Assembly: GCA_002428605.1 (NCBI GenBank)
Contig: DIXH01000037.1
Location: 1-55,892, forward strand
Length of the DNA: 55,892 bases
From: Clostridiaceae bacterium UBA6085
Lineage (GTDB): Bacteria; Bacillota; Clostridia; Clostridiales; Clostridiaceae
Direction: 5' to 3'
The notes under the pieces are model-generated. The model was not told the DNA's origin, searched no databases, and saw only the letters and a list, made by a program, of their open reading frames with translations. This document shows, piece after piece, positions 32,788-42,239 of this stretch (position 1 is the first letter of the stretch; each line of letters begins with the position of its first letter). A program made the position numbers and the translations under genes.

Positions 32788-35145
32788 ATGGTATTAGAAT
32801 CAGCAAAGAAATGTTCACTTAATCGATACACTCATTCTGTACGTGCATCTCAAGCAATTTTGCAATATGGGGTTGGCGCAATGGTTGATTTTCCCAACCA
32901 AACATTGATGACTGCAGCACCAGAGTATTGGCAGGAACAGGTTATCCAGATTCATGATGAAAGACTTGAAAAAGTTTTGCATGTTGATTATTTGGGCCTC
33001 CCTGGAGGACAGGATGATCCGAGATGTAGAGAAGGTGTATCATATGCTCGCTTTCCTGAATGGTATTTTTGCCCAAAATGTAGAAAATTCCAATCAATAA
33101 AAGATTGGGTGAAAGAATATAAAAAGAAAGCTAAACTGAAACAATTAGATAATGATCCTGACATGGTCAAATATATGCAGTGCCCTATTTGTAGACAAGA
33201 TCTTGTAGTTACTCGTATAGTAACAGCATGTGAGTGTGGCCATATTGATGATTTTCCATGGATAAAGTGGGTCCATTGTAAGAATACGTATGGTGGTCCT
33301 AAATCAGTTTGTGATCATCCAGTATTAACTTTTAAAACAAGTGCCTCATCGACGGAAGGCCTGGAGGGACTTACTGTTTCGTGTGAATCATGTGGTGCTC
33401 GAACAACCTTAAAGGGGGCCTTCGACACGGGAATGCTGAAAGAATTAGACGAAAAATATGATGATCGTTATAACTTCCGATGCACAGGTCGACATCCGTG
33501 GAAAAATACGAAAGAAAAGTGTGGAAAATATCCTAAGGTTCTTCAACGAGGTAGTTCATCTGTGTACTTTCCTATTACAGCCAGTTCACTAGTGATTCCA
33601 CCGTATTCTAGTCTTCTAACAAAGAAAATTGAAGCAAGCACGGCATTTTCAAAATGCAAGGATGTTATTGCTGGATTCAAAAAAAATGCAGTTATACCGA
33701 AGATTATACTTCCTACAATAATTCAAGATAGTCTTATCACATTTGCAAAGGATATTGCACTTGAAATTGGTGTTCCAGTTGATAAGGTCAAGCCTATCAT
33801 GGAGAGAAAATGGATCAGTCCAGGAACCGAAGAAGATTATTCGACTGTAAGCGTGAAGTATCGTTCTGAAGAATATGAAGCGTTAAGCGGAGAAATATCT
33901 CTTGAAACTGACGATTATGGTGATTTTCATAGAGAAGCAACTAACATTACCGACTATTCTATTCCATTTGTGAAGAATATATCACTTATCCATAAGGTCC
34001 GCGAAGTACAAGCATTAATTGGATTTTCACGATTGAAGCCTGCTGAGCAAGTTGGGGTAAACGAACAATCAGAACATGTTGTTTCAATTAAACGACCTGA
34101 TACCAACTGGTATCCAGCTTATGAAGTACGTGGTGAAGGTATTTTTATTGAATTTGACGAAAAGTCAATATTAGATTGGCAACGAAGGAATCCGGATTTT
34201 CAGCATCGAGTTGATACATTAAATGAAAATTACAAAAAATCCTTTGTTGGATCATCTAGGCCAAGAACAATAACGGCAAAATTTTTACTTTTACACACGA
34301 TTTCACATTTGCTCTTAAAACTGCTCAGTTTTGAGTGCGGATACAGTATTGCATCTTTAAAAGAACGATTATATTGCAGCGAGGTTTCTGAAGGTAGGCA
34401 AATGGCAGGTATATTGATCTATACTGCAAGTGGCGATTCCGAAGGAACAATGGGAGGACTTGTTCGGCAGGGTAGATTTGATGCATTTCCAGGTATATAT
34501 AAAAAGGCTATTGAATCTGCAATGACGTGCTCTAATGACCCAGTTTGTAACTTAAGTATGGGTCAGGGGCGTGACTCGCTAAATTTGTCGGCATGCTATT
34601 CTTGTTCTCTAATCCCAGAAACAAGTTGTGAAGAATTTAATATATTCTTAGATCGCGGCACTGTTGTAGGAACCTATGAAAAGCGAGAAATGGGATTTTA
34701 CTACGATGAATTATATTGTGGTGCGCCATGGAAGGCTGTAGGTTTTACTGGTATCGCAGAGAGGGATATTGAGAAGGATCAAATTGAATTTTTACTGGTT
34801 GATAAGGGACTTGATTTGGTTGATTCTATATATTCAGAAATCTGGAAGGATTTGAAGAACTGGTCCGATGATGAAGCAGAAAAAAGTTTACTTGCGGAAT
34901 TAGAAAAAATGGGTAGTCAGTTTGCAGTTAAAGAAAAACCTTATAAAGACTGCCTTTTTCAAATTACGAGTGAAAAAGAGCAGTATAAATGTGATTTGTA
35001 TTGGGAAAAATCCAAAGTGGTATTTTTCACTGTATACAACGAAGAGTCTTATGTTGCTGCTAGAAAGAGCAATATATTATGCTTCTTCTCTGGAGATGTA
35101 GAGACGGATTCAAAGGTTATTTTAGCGGCAATTAAGGAGAAATAA
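32788..35145 (+). CDS. drmB: DrmB: DUF1998-domain DISARM protein
   Basis: Protein of about 785 aa that partners the DrmA helicase. Multiple zinc sites: YFCPKCRKF (residues about 92-100), QCPICRQD (about 131), CECGHIDDFPWIKW (about 148-161), SCESCGART (about 198-206) and a C-terminal Cys cluster CNDPVCNLS / SACYSCSLIPETSC (about 581-615). The DUF1998 domain follows residue 500: LLHTISHLLLKLLSFECGYS and GGLVRQGRF. The frame is open upstream to 32752, but ATG 32788 has GGAGG ahead and follows the DrmA stop after a single base, so translation is coupled. The next gene starts one base after the drmB stop. DrmC, the phospholipase-D protein expected here, is absent. Confidence 0.9.
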   Translation: MVLESAKKCSLNRYTHSVRASQAILQYGVGAMVDFPNQTLMTAAPEYWQEQVIQIHDERLEKVLHVDYLGLPGGQDDPRCREGVSYARFPEWYFCPKCRKFQSIKDWVKEYKKKAKLKQLDNDPDMVKYMQCPICRQDLVVTRIVTACECGHIDDFPWIKWVHCKNTYGGPKSVCDHPVLTFKTSASSTEGLEGLTVSCESCGARTTLKGAFDTGMLKELDEKYDDRYNFRCTGRHPWKNTKEKCGKYPKVLQRGSSSVYFPITASSLVIPPYSSLLTKKIEASTAFSKCKDVIAGFKKNAVIPKIILPTIIQDSLITFAKDIALEIGVPVDKVKPIMERKWISPGTEEDYSTVSVKYRSEEYEALSGEISLETDDYGDFHREATNITDYSIPFVKNISLIHKVREVQALIGFSRLKPAEQVGVNEQSEHVVSIKRPDTNWYPAYEVRGEGIFIEFDEKSILDWQRRNPDFQHRVDTLNENYKKSFVGSSRPRTITAKFLLLHTISHLLLKLLSFECGYSIASLKERLYCSEVSEGRQMAGILIYTASGDSEGTMGGLVRQGRFDAFPGIYKKAIESAMTCSNDPVCNLSMGQGRDSLNLSACYSCSLIPETSCEEFNIFLDRGTVVGTYEKREMGFYYDELYCGAPWKAVGFTGIAERDIEKDQIEFLLVDKGLDLVDSIYSEIWKDLKNWSDDEAEKSLLAELEKMGSQFAVKEKPYKDCLFQITSEKEQYKCDLYWEKSKVVFFTVYNEESYVAARKSNILCFFSGDVETDSKVILAAIKEK

Positions 35146-35146
35146 G

Positions 35147-36853
35147 ATGGCAATTATGATTCCACAGCAACCGCGAGACTTTGATTTAGGGAGCCTAGAG
35201 GGATTAATGTTTGATGCGCTCTCTCAACTATCTGATGAATATTATGTTTTTCATTCGTATCGTATTATAGAAATACAGCAAAATACATTACATGAAAGTG
35301 AAACAGATTTTGTTGTTCTTAACCGTTATAAGGGTGTAATTTGTCTTGAGGCAAAGGCAGGCCAAGTAAGATATGAGAACGGCGTATGGTTGTATGGCAG
35401 TGGAATTCCGATGCATAATGGTGGCCCATTTAATCAGGCTAGTTCAAATAAGTACAAGTTGATGAAGTATATTTCCAATAGTGGATTGGCTTCTGTTTTA
35501 GAGAGGTGCAAATTTATCCATGCAGTATGGTTTCCATCTATCTCAAACGATAAATTAAGAAATATGACATTACCCTCTGAAGGGGATAAGACACTTGTTT
35601 TGACTAAAGAGGCAATGACAGATCCAGAACTCTTCATTGATAAGATATATTCAATTGAACTTGCTAGTAAGGTTGAGACTAAACTTAATGAGTTGGAGTT
35701 TAAGCGCATTGTTAGAGAAATCTTTTGCCCGCAGTTTAATGTATTTCCGTCGGCTTCCTTTGAAGCTGATCTAAAAAAAATTTCATTTCACAGGTTACTA
35801 AAAGAACAATCAGGGATACTTAATTTTTTAGACGAGCAGTTAACTGCGGCAATTAATGGTGCAGCAGGCACTGGGAAAACAATGATTGCAATAGAGAAGG
35901 CTCAAAGACATGCAGCTGTAGGAGATAATGTTCTTTTCATTTGCTTCAATTCTCAGTTAAAGGATTTTTTAGAAGAAAACTACCATGACAATTCAATTTC
36001 GTACTATACTATTGCAGGCTTTGCATGCAAATTGTGTGGAACAGCTAAACCAAACTACACGAAAGTAAATAGCATCTTGGAGGATTATTATATTTCAGGC
36101 AATTTTCCATACAAGCACATTATTATTGATGAAGGCCAGGATTTTGGTAACGAAGTCATTGAAGAAGCGAATATAATTCAGTTAATTCATGATATTGTCG
36201 TTGATGGCGGCCAGGGCGGAACATTTTATGTTTTCTATGACAGATTACAATTGATTCAGGCACGTGAAATGCCTAAATTTATTGATGAGCTGGATTGTAA
36301 ACTTACATTGTACCGAAACTGTAGAAATACGGAGAATATTGCTACTACCTCTCTACGTCCAATTACTGAACGAAAACCCAAATTATTTGAAGGAGCTGTC
36401 AAAGGTGCACCACCAAAACTGCATTTTTGTAATGATTTGAGAGATGAAAAGGATTGTATCGATCTTACTATTAATGAGCTTATAGCAGAGGGATTTAAAG
36501 ATATCGTCATTCTAACTTGTAAAACTGAGACAAACAGTGTTCTATACAGCGCGACTAAAGATGGCAAATATCACAACAAGTATCTATTTACAACATGTAG
36601 AAAGTTTAAAGGCCTTGAGGCTGACGCCGTTATTTTGATTGATGTCGATAAAGATACCTTTAAAGAAGAAAACGTTCTTATATACTATGTTGGTACTTCA
36701 CGAGCTCGATTGAAACTGGATATATTAGCGGTTCTAACAGATGATGAATGTAAAGAAATATTGAGCAACACATTGCATTACAATGGTAAAATCCGAAAAC
36801 CAAAAAAGGACCTTGCTAGTGTTTTAAATGCAGTTGGAAGTATTAGCAATTGA
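35147..36853 (+). CDS. NERD nuclease domain fused to UvrD-like SF1 helicase
   Basis: Protein of 568 aa. Residues about 10-125 form a NERD domain, a PD-(D/E)XK-type nuclease fold: Glu in SLEGLMFDAL, Asp in ESETDFVVLNRYKGVICLEA with the adjoining Glu-Ala-Lys catalytic triplet (about 67-69). The helicase part has Walker A AINGAAGTGKTMIAIEKA (about 236-253), Walker B HIIIDEGQDFGN (about 324-335), motif III FYDRLQLIQA, and C-terminal motifs CRKFKGLEADAVILIDVD and YYVGTSRARLKLDIL. It occupies the position where drmC is normally found, one base after drmB, so it may supply the nuclease of this DISARM variant. NERD-helicases are also known as separate defense or plasmid-associated genes; participation in DISARM is inferred from the operon layout. 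Confidence 0.85.
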   Translation: MAIMIPQQPRDFDLGSLEGLMFDALSQLSDEYYVFHSYRIIEIQQNTLHESETDFVVLNRYKGVICLEAKAGQVRYENGVWLYGSGIPMHNGGPFNQASSNKYKLMKYISNSGLASVLERCKFIHAVWFPSISNDKLRNMTLPSEGDKTLVLTKEAMTDPELFIDKIYSIELASKVETKLNELEFKRIVREIFCPQFNVFPSASFEADLKKISFHRLLKEQSGILNFLDEQLTAAINGAAGTGKTMIAIEKAQRHAAVGDNVLFICFNSQLKDFLEENYHDNSISYYTIAGFACKLCGTAKPNYTKVNSILEDYYISGNFPYKHIIIDEGQDFGNEVIEEANIIQLIHDIVVDGGQGGTFYVFYDRLQLIQAREMPKFIDELDCKLTLYRNCRNTENIATTSLRPITERKPKLFEGAVKGAPPKLHFCNDLRDEKDCIDLTINELIAEGFKDIVILTCKTETNSVLYSATKDGKYHNKYLFTTCRKFKGLEADAVILIDVDKDTFKEENVLIYYVGTSRARLKLDILAVLTDDECKEILSNTLHYNGKIRKPKKDLASVLNAVGSISN

Positions 36854-36887
36854 GAGTAGGTAATAAACAATGTTAGGAGCAGGTACC

Positions 36888-39095
36888 ATGAATAATGAAA
36901 AATGCCTTCAATTGCATAATGCAGTAAAACGATTTATTTATGAATATGCAGAGATGTATGATCATGTTAGGAAAAATAATGATTGGAAAAATTCATATCG
37001 TGAAATCATAAGTACCGAAATACCGAATTTACTAAAAGAATGTGCGGATATTGAGGAGCCATATTCGGTTGTTGGTAGTTACGGTAAAGGTCGCTGGACA
37101 ATAGTACCTTGGATTGGAGTATTTGACACCAGAATTACAACATCAGCTCAAAAAGGTGTTTATATTGTATATCTCCTGAATAAGGACTCAAAAGAACTAT
37201 ACTTAACATTAGAAATTGCTGCCACAGAGGTATTGCAGACAGACGCCGATGAGGGTACTTCAAAACCCTTTATTGGAATTGTTGGTAATATTGGCAGTCA
37301 AGTAGCGGATACATTAAAGAAAAGAGCAACTAAGATCCGCGAATTTCTAAGTGATAGTTATTTTAACACTGATGATAAAATTGACAGCGGTGCGATAGGA
37401 TATAATGCTGGGGCGGTATATTATAAAAAATATTCTTTGGATAATTTGGTTTCAGGAGAAGAGTTGGTTGCTGACTTACAGCGTATGATGGACCTCTACC
37501 AGAAGTATTTTAATCAGATGTATAGTTCTGATATTGGTATAGTTACGGATGAATGGTGGCCTACGGTTATAGAATATGATCCTCAAATTACCAAAGATCA
37601 TTGGCTTGATTTGCTTAATAATCCAGATATTATTGGTCCTATTTGGGGCGCAGCATTGGCTATGTTTTATACTGAAAAAGAAGGCGCTACTTGTTTAACT
37701 CTTGGCAAAAAATTTAATCGCACGCCCACGTCAATCAGTAGTAATTGTACACAGATAGCGAAGCGCATTTATGCAGAGACTCAATGTCCGCTTTCAAACA
37801 ATGGAGAAAAAGAGCAGTATTGGCCTATTCTTTTTTTTGGTCGAGAGGCTGATAAAACCGAAGTTGGGACTTTTTTATGGAAGCTTCGTCCGGAATTGTA
37901 TGATGCGCTTACTGAATTTGATATTTTAAGGTTTTTGCCGAAAGAAGTGGGTATGGAAGAAATGCCGCTATCAACAAAGGAAATAATTGATAAGGTTAAA
38001 GCATATATTGCTGCCAAAGGTTTCAACTATAATGATGGCCTTATAGAGAACTTCTTCCTCAGTCTTAAGAGTAAGCCATTTGTGATCCTCGCGGGAACCT
38101 CAGGTACAGGTAAAACCAGGTTGGGAAAGCTATTTACTGAAGCCATAGGAGCTGAATACAAATTAGTTCCGGTTCGTCCGGATTGGTCCGATTCAACTGA
38201 TCTGTTTGGTCATTTGGATCTGAATGGACGATTTGTACCCGGCGCGGTGATTGGTTTTATCAAAGCAGCACTGGATCAACCCAATAAACCATATTTCCTT
38301 TGGTTAGATGAGATGAACTTAGCACGTGTGGAATATTATTTGAGTGATATCCTATCGATAATCGAAACCCGAGATTTAATTGACGGCAAAATTATATCTG
38401 ACCCGTTATTTACTCTGGATAAGTACGGGGTGGATGTGGATGCTACTAAGAAGTATGGAGAAATACGATTCCCGCAGAATCTTTATATCATCGGTTCGGT
38501 CAACATGGATGAAACCACCTTCCCGTTCAGCAAAAAAGTGTTGGATAGAGCAAATACAATCGAATTTAATTATGTGGATTTGATTCCAAATCTTGAGCCT
38601 GTCGGAGAAATACCAGAGAGACTGCAACTGTCGAACAGTTTCTTTTGTAGCGAATATCTGCTTTTAACTCAATGTTCTGATGATGCCGAATATGTAGGCT
38701 CTATTTGCTCTGAACTGCAGAAAATCAATCAAATTCTTCAAACTGCAAATGCTCATGTAGGTTATCGTGTTCGTGATGAGATTGTTTTCTACATGCTTTA
38801 TAACAAAAGGGCAGGAGAACTTCTACCTTATAACAACGCATTGGATAATGAGATCATGCAGAAAATCCTCCCTCGTATCCAGGGGAGTTCTGCAAGTGTT
38901 CGTGATATGCTTTGTACATTATTTAAGGAGTGTGCAGCGGACCACAATCAGCGTTCCGGTGAAAGTGATTCTGAGAAGATGCGTAAAGTAATTTATGATG
39001 CGTCTGCTACCTGTAAGTACAGGAAGAGTGCAGAAAAAATAGAGTTGATGGTAAGAAGATTTGAAGAGGATGGATTCACATCGTATTGGCTCTAG
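36888..39095 (+). CDS. mcrB: McrB-type GTPase with MrcB N-terminal DNA-binding domain
   Basis: Motor of a modification-dependent (type IV) restriction system, about 735 aa. The N-terminal 185 residues match the MrcB/DUF3578 domain (GRWTIVPWIGVFDTRITTSA, then GVYIVYLLNKDSKELYLTLE), which recognises modified DNA in this family. A middle domain (about 220-340) includes LLNNPDIIGPIWGAALAMFY. The AAA+ GTPase domain has Walker A ILAGTSGTGKTRLGKLF (about 401-417), FLWLDEMNLARVEYYLSDIL (about 469-488) and the McrB-type sensor segment GSVNMDETTFPFSKKVLDRA (about 536-555). ATG 36888 has GGAG ten bases ahead and is preferred to ATG 36870. From about 38050 the base composition seems less A/T-rich than in the first half. 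It pairs with the McrC-like gene 60 bases downstream. Confidence 0.87.
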   Translation: MNNEKCLQLHNAVKRFIYEYAEMYDHVRKNNDWKNSYREIISTEIPNLLKECADIEEPYSVVGSYGKGRWTIVPWIGVFDTRITTSAQKGVYIVYLLNKDSKELYLTLEIAATEVLQTDADEGTSKPFIGIVGNIGSQVADTLKKRATKIREFLSDSYFNTDDKIDSGAIGYNAGAVYYKKYSLDNLVSGEELVADLQRMMDLYQKYFNQMYSSDIGIVTDEWWPTVIEYDPQITKDHWLDLLNNPDIIGPIWGAALAMFYTEKEGATCLTLGKKFNRTPTSISSNCTQIAKRIYAETQCPLSNNGEKEQYWPILFFGREADKTEVGTFLWKLRPELYDALTEFDILRFLPKEVGMEEMPLSTKEIIDKVKAYIAAKGFNYNDGLIENFFLSLKSKPFVILAGTSGTGKTRLGKLFTEAIGAEYKLVPVRPDWSDSTDLFGHLDLNGRFVPGAVIGFIKAALDQPNKPYFLWLDEMNLARVEYYLSDILSIIETRDLIDGKIISDPLFTLDKYGVDVDATKKYGEIRFPQNLYIIGSVNMDETTFPFSKKVLDRANTIEFNYVDLIPNLEPVGEIPERLQLSNSFFCSEYLLLTQCSDDAEYVGSICSELQKINQILQTANAHVGYRVRDEIVFYMLYNKRAGELLPYNNALDNEIMQKILPRIQGSSASVRDMLCTLFKECAADHNQRSGESDSEKMRKVIYDASATCKYRKSAEKIELMVRRFEEDGFTSYWL

Positions 39096-39155
39096 TACTA
39101 ATGAGCATGGTAAGGATTTAGCAAAGTTTTTATCGAGGTTAGGGGGTGATCTTAG

Positions 39156-41624
39156 ATGGCATTACAGCAGAATATCGAGAATGCCGAACTGGTCCATGTA
39201 CAGACTGATCGCTTAGCTGTAACAATCAAAGGATCCGCCTCACACCCATCCTTCCCAGGTGTTGAGTTTAAAGGGAAAGAATCAACTTTCAGTGTTACCT
39301 GCGATGATCTTTATGAGCTCACTATGTCTGGAGATTCAGAACAGGTGGTCAAGCATAATCTTGGCAAGGCCTACATCGGCGAGTATCGGTTGGGACCATT
39401 ATTCTTTGAACAGCAACGCTACGAGATAATTATCGAGCCTGAGGAAGGTCACACAGTAGAATTCTGGCATGAGAACTACAATATTCGGAAAGCGGTCACA
39501 CCCGTCGGTCATCGATCTACTATTCTGTCAGGTATTATCAACTTCGGTAATGACATTGGTATGTCCGATTTGGTGATTCTAGTTGACGGAAGAAGCTATC
39601 TGAAACTGACCCTGGAAGTATTTCCTTCCAAAATCAGCTATAAAGATGATTATAAGTCAATCGTAGCCGATGTTACAACTGAGGTTTACAATCTGGTATT
39701 CGACTTTTTAAAGAAGACATATGATTCATTTGATATTACTTCAAGGCAGCAAGCTTCGCCTGTAGAGTTTTTTGCCATCATACAAAAAATATACGATGAA
39801 TTTCTAGCAGCTGCTGATATGGTGATTGCGAAACCACACCACATGCTAAAAACAGAGCATGAGGTCCTACAGTCTCATAAAGTAAAGCGAATAGATAACA
39901 AGACTTTGCTTTGGATTGAAAAGCACCAAGATCAGATATTGAGGTCGGGTGATCGAGTGTTAGTTGCCAGAACACTTGCAGTAAGGAAGTATGTTACCTA
40001 TGACACAAAAGAAAATAGATTGACAAAATATATGCTTCTAATTACCGCAAAGCGTCTTGAAAACTTCCGAAGGCAGTATTTCAAACTCGGCCGTGATACA
40101 GATGATGCTATTGTTACTAAGATAGATGCGATGATTAGTGGCATTCAGCGTCGATATAATACCAGATTTCTAAAAGATGTTAGTGCTGTACCGGCAAATT
40201 CCGGTATGTCTTTGGTATTTAGTATGGCACCAGGTTATAGAGAATTGTACAGGTGCTATCTGTTGCTTCAGCATGGTCTTTCTGTTACAGGAAGTGTCTT
40301 TAATGTTTCAGTGAAAGATCTAGCCGTTCTTTATGAATACTGGTGCTTTATTAAGCTCAATAGTCTCATGAAAGATCGCTATCAGTTGCTTTCTCAGGAT
40401 ATTATCCAAGTTAGTGGGAAAGGACTCTTTGTATCATTGATAAAGGGGCAGCGAAGTACTGTCAGGTATTTGAATCTAGAGAGCGGAGAAATCATCACGC
40501 TTTCCTACAACCCTAAAGAAATTAATGTTCCTACTGTAGCACAGAGACCGGATAATGTACTTCGACTTGAAAAGAAAGGCTCGAATAATATATATGAGTA
40601 CGTATTTGATGCCAAATATCGTATTAATGCTGCACCAGACGGAAGTATTTATCAGCAATGCTATCTGACACCTGGCCCTCAGGAAGATGATATCAATACT
40701 ATGCACCGGTATCGTGATGCAATTTTATACCAGAATAAAGCTTCCCATTATGAGAGAACAATGTTTGGAGCATACGTTCTATTTCCGTATCATGATGAAA
40801 AGGAATATGAAAAGCACCGATTCTATCAGAGTATTGACCAGGTTAATATTGGTGGGCTGCCATTTCTTCCTTCTGCGACGAGACTAGTAAAGGAAATGCT
40901 GGATGAATTGATTTCGGATTCTCAGGAGTCAGCATTTGAAAGAGCGACATTGCCATCTGGTATTGAAGAGCGTCTTGCAAAAGTGGATTGGGACAAGCGA
41001 GAAGTTCTGATTGGATTTGTAAATGGCGATGATCAGATGAAACAGTGCCTGAAGTTTGAATACTACTACACGTATGAGTCCCAAATTGCCAGAGATATGC
41101 TGCCTATCCATTATGTTGCACTTTACCAGAAGAATAAAGGTATTGAATATTTCGGAAAGGTTCTGATGATGCAGAAGATAAAAAGAAGCTTGTTGCCAGG
41201 TAAGGCCAAGTGGCCAAATAAAGACTGCTTTATATTTGAAGTTGATAAATGGATTGTTCTTCCAAATCCCATTCGTCCAGAATTATACGGACCGAATCCT
41301 ATAGCATACACCAACTATTTTCTGTTGACGCATAGCACATCCTACCCAGAATTGAATTTCAAAAATGAGGCTGAATACCGTTTCTTTACCGAGCTTAAAA
41401 GAAGGACAGATAAAGCTGTAATTGAAGAGGGAACAGACACGTCCGGTTTTGAACTAAATGGGATAAAAGTCCTTTTTAAGGATGATCGAATTCAAGTATT
41501 CCGAAATAACAATCCTGTTGATGAGTGCGGTATTAGTGAATTCTCAAGACATCCGAACGCAATGTTCAGACGGCTGCAAAGATCTGCAACGATAGAAAAA
41601 ACTGAAAATTGCGAGTTTGAATAA
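39156..41624 (+). CDS. mcrC: McrC-type nuclease with DUF2357 domain
   Basis: Partner nuclease of the McrB GTPase, 822 aa, about twice the length of classical McrC. The N-terminal half is a DUF2357-like beta-rich domain (EYRLGPLFFEQQRYEIIIEP, VFPSKISYKDDYKSIVADV). A PD-(D/E)XK nuclease follows: Asp in TVAQRPDNVLRLEKKG (about residue 464) and Phe-Asp-Ala-Lys in YEYVFDAKYRINA (about 481-493). An extra C-terminal domain (about 600-822) with LIGFVNGDDQMKQCLKFEYY has no clear assignment; it could be a PUA/EVE-like reader, but I cannot confirm that. It has an AGGGGGTGAT ribosome-binding site. It is the last intact gene of the island; predicted role is cleavage of DNA bearing a modification seen by the McrB protein. 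Confidence 0.85.
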   Translation: MALQQNIENAELVHVQTDRLAVTIKGSASHPSFPGVEFKGKESTFSVTCDDLYELTMSGDSEQVVKHNLGKAYIGEYRLGPLFFEQQRYEIIIEPEEGHTVEFWHENYNIRKAVTPVGHRSTILSGIINFGNDIGMSDLVILVDGRSYLKLTLEVFPSKISYKDDYKSIVADVTTEVYNLVFDFLKKTYDSFDITSRQQASPVEFFAIIQKIYDEFLAAADMVIAKPHHMLKTEHEVLQSHKVKRIDNKTLLWIEKHQDQILRSGDRVLVARTLAVRKYVTYDTKENRLTKYMLLITAKRLENFRRQYFKLGRDTDDAIVTKIDAMISGIQRRYNTRFLKDVSAVPANSGMSLVFSMAPGYRELYRCYLLLQHGLSVTGSVFNVSVKDLAVLYEYWCFIKLNSLMKDRYQLLSQDIIQVSGKGLFVSLIKGQRSTVRYLNLESGEIITLSYNPKEINVPTVAQRPDNVLRLEKKGSNNIYEYVFDAKYRINAAPDGSIYQQCYLTPGPQEDDINTMHRYRDAILYQNKASHYERTMFGAYVLFPYHDEKEYEKHRFYQSIDQVNIGGLPFLPSATRLVKEMLDELISDSQESAFERATLPSGIEERLAKVDWDKREVLIGFVNGDDQMKQCLKFEYYYTYESQIARDMLPIHYVALYQKNKGIEYFGKVLMMQKIKRSLLPGKAKWPNKDCFIFEVDKWIVLPNPIRPELYGPNPIAYTNYFLLTHSTSYPELNFKNEAEYRFFTELKRRTDKAVIEEGTDTSGFELNGIKVLFKDDRIQVFRNNNPVDECGISEFSRHPNAMFRRLQRSATIEKTENCEFE

Positions 41625-41641
41625 TTGATGGGGGAATAAGA

Positions 41642-41941
41642 ATGGGCATTCTAGAAGAATTTGATAACTTACTAACTGATGAAAAATTAAAGTACAATAA
41701 AGCAAAGTAAAGGTTAGACTCGCAGAAAATAAAAACCACAAATGGATTAGAATATTTGGGAAGAGTCAAAATTAATGTCTGGTCAACAGAAATGAAATCG
41801 TTCGCTAACATGTTTAGTGCCTTCAACAATATTGAAACAGGTGAGAACTATGACCACGCAATTTATACGATATTAAACTTTGCAAATCAGACTGGAATAT
41901 CTTTATAGCACGTTTCATTTGATGATTTAAAAAGGCTATGA
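41642..41941 (+). pseudogene. Decayed gene remnant after mcrC
   Basis: One reading frame of about 99 codons starts at ATG 41642 (MGILEEFDNLLTDEKLKYNK), 12 bases after a GGGGG ribosome-binding site. It is broken by in-frame stops TAA 41708, TAG 41906 and TGA 41939 but otherwise keeps coherent amino-acid composition (VKINVWSTEMKSFANMFSAF, then ENYDHAIYTILNFANQTGIS). It is A/T-rich like the island. The original function is not recognisable. The position suggests a former last gene of the operon. Confidence 0.6.
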
Positions 41942-42239
41942 GATCGAAGAAAACTTTTGTTTTAGGTTGAATAACAAACAGTTTTGCGGAATTTGAAATG
42001 TTCTAATCTCAAAGCGCTATCTATGTTTATAGACTATTTAGTTGATGAAAATTTGCATCGACCTCTTGATATTCGTAGAAACTTGAGAGATATATCACTC
42101 TGATTTTGAGTTCGGGAAATCTAATTTGAGGCGGTTAGTTTTCGTAATTCACAGGGAGTGGACAGCTAAGGCGGTGATAGAAAGCCTAATGAGTGCATTA
42201 GGAAGTGAGTTGTCGAGGCGGTCCTTATTGAAGTTTTGA
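41942..42239. other. Degenerate junction region at the right end of the island
   Basis: No intact gene. A short coding-like stretch at 41996-42103 (FIDYLVDENLHRPLDIRRNL) may belong to the decayed gene in another frame. Three AGGCGGT copies occur at 42129, 42169 and 42216. Around 42120-42240 the composition changes from island-like to host-like, so the insertion or deletion point probably lies here. No integrase, transposase, terminal inverted repeat or obvious target duplication is visible. Confidence 0.5.

Noticed and set aside
24635..41624. Druantia or BREX system
   Set aside because: DUF1998 also occurs in DruE, but here it is a separate gene after a DrmA-type helicase with a 5mC methylase and DrmE-like gene. 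No BREX PglZ, PglX or BrxC proteins are present.
41642..41941. Recoding (stop-codon read-through or frameshifting) to make a functional protein
   Set aside because: Three different stop codons within one hundred codons and no slippery site or stimulatory structure; simple decay is more likely.
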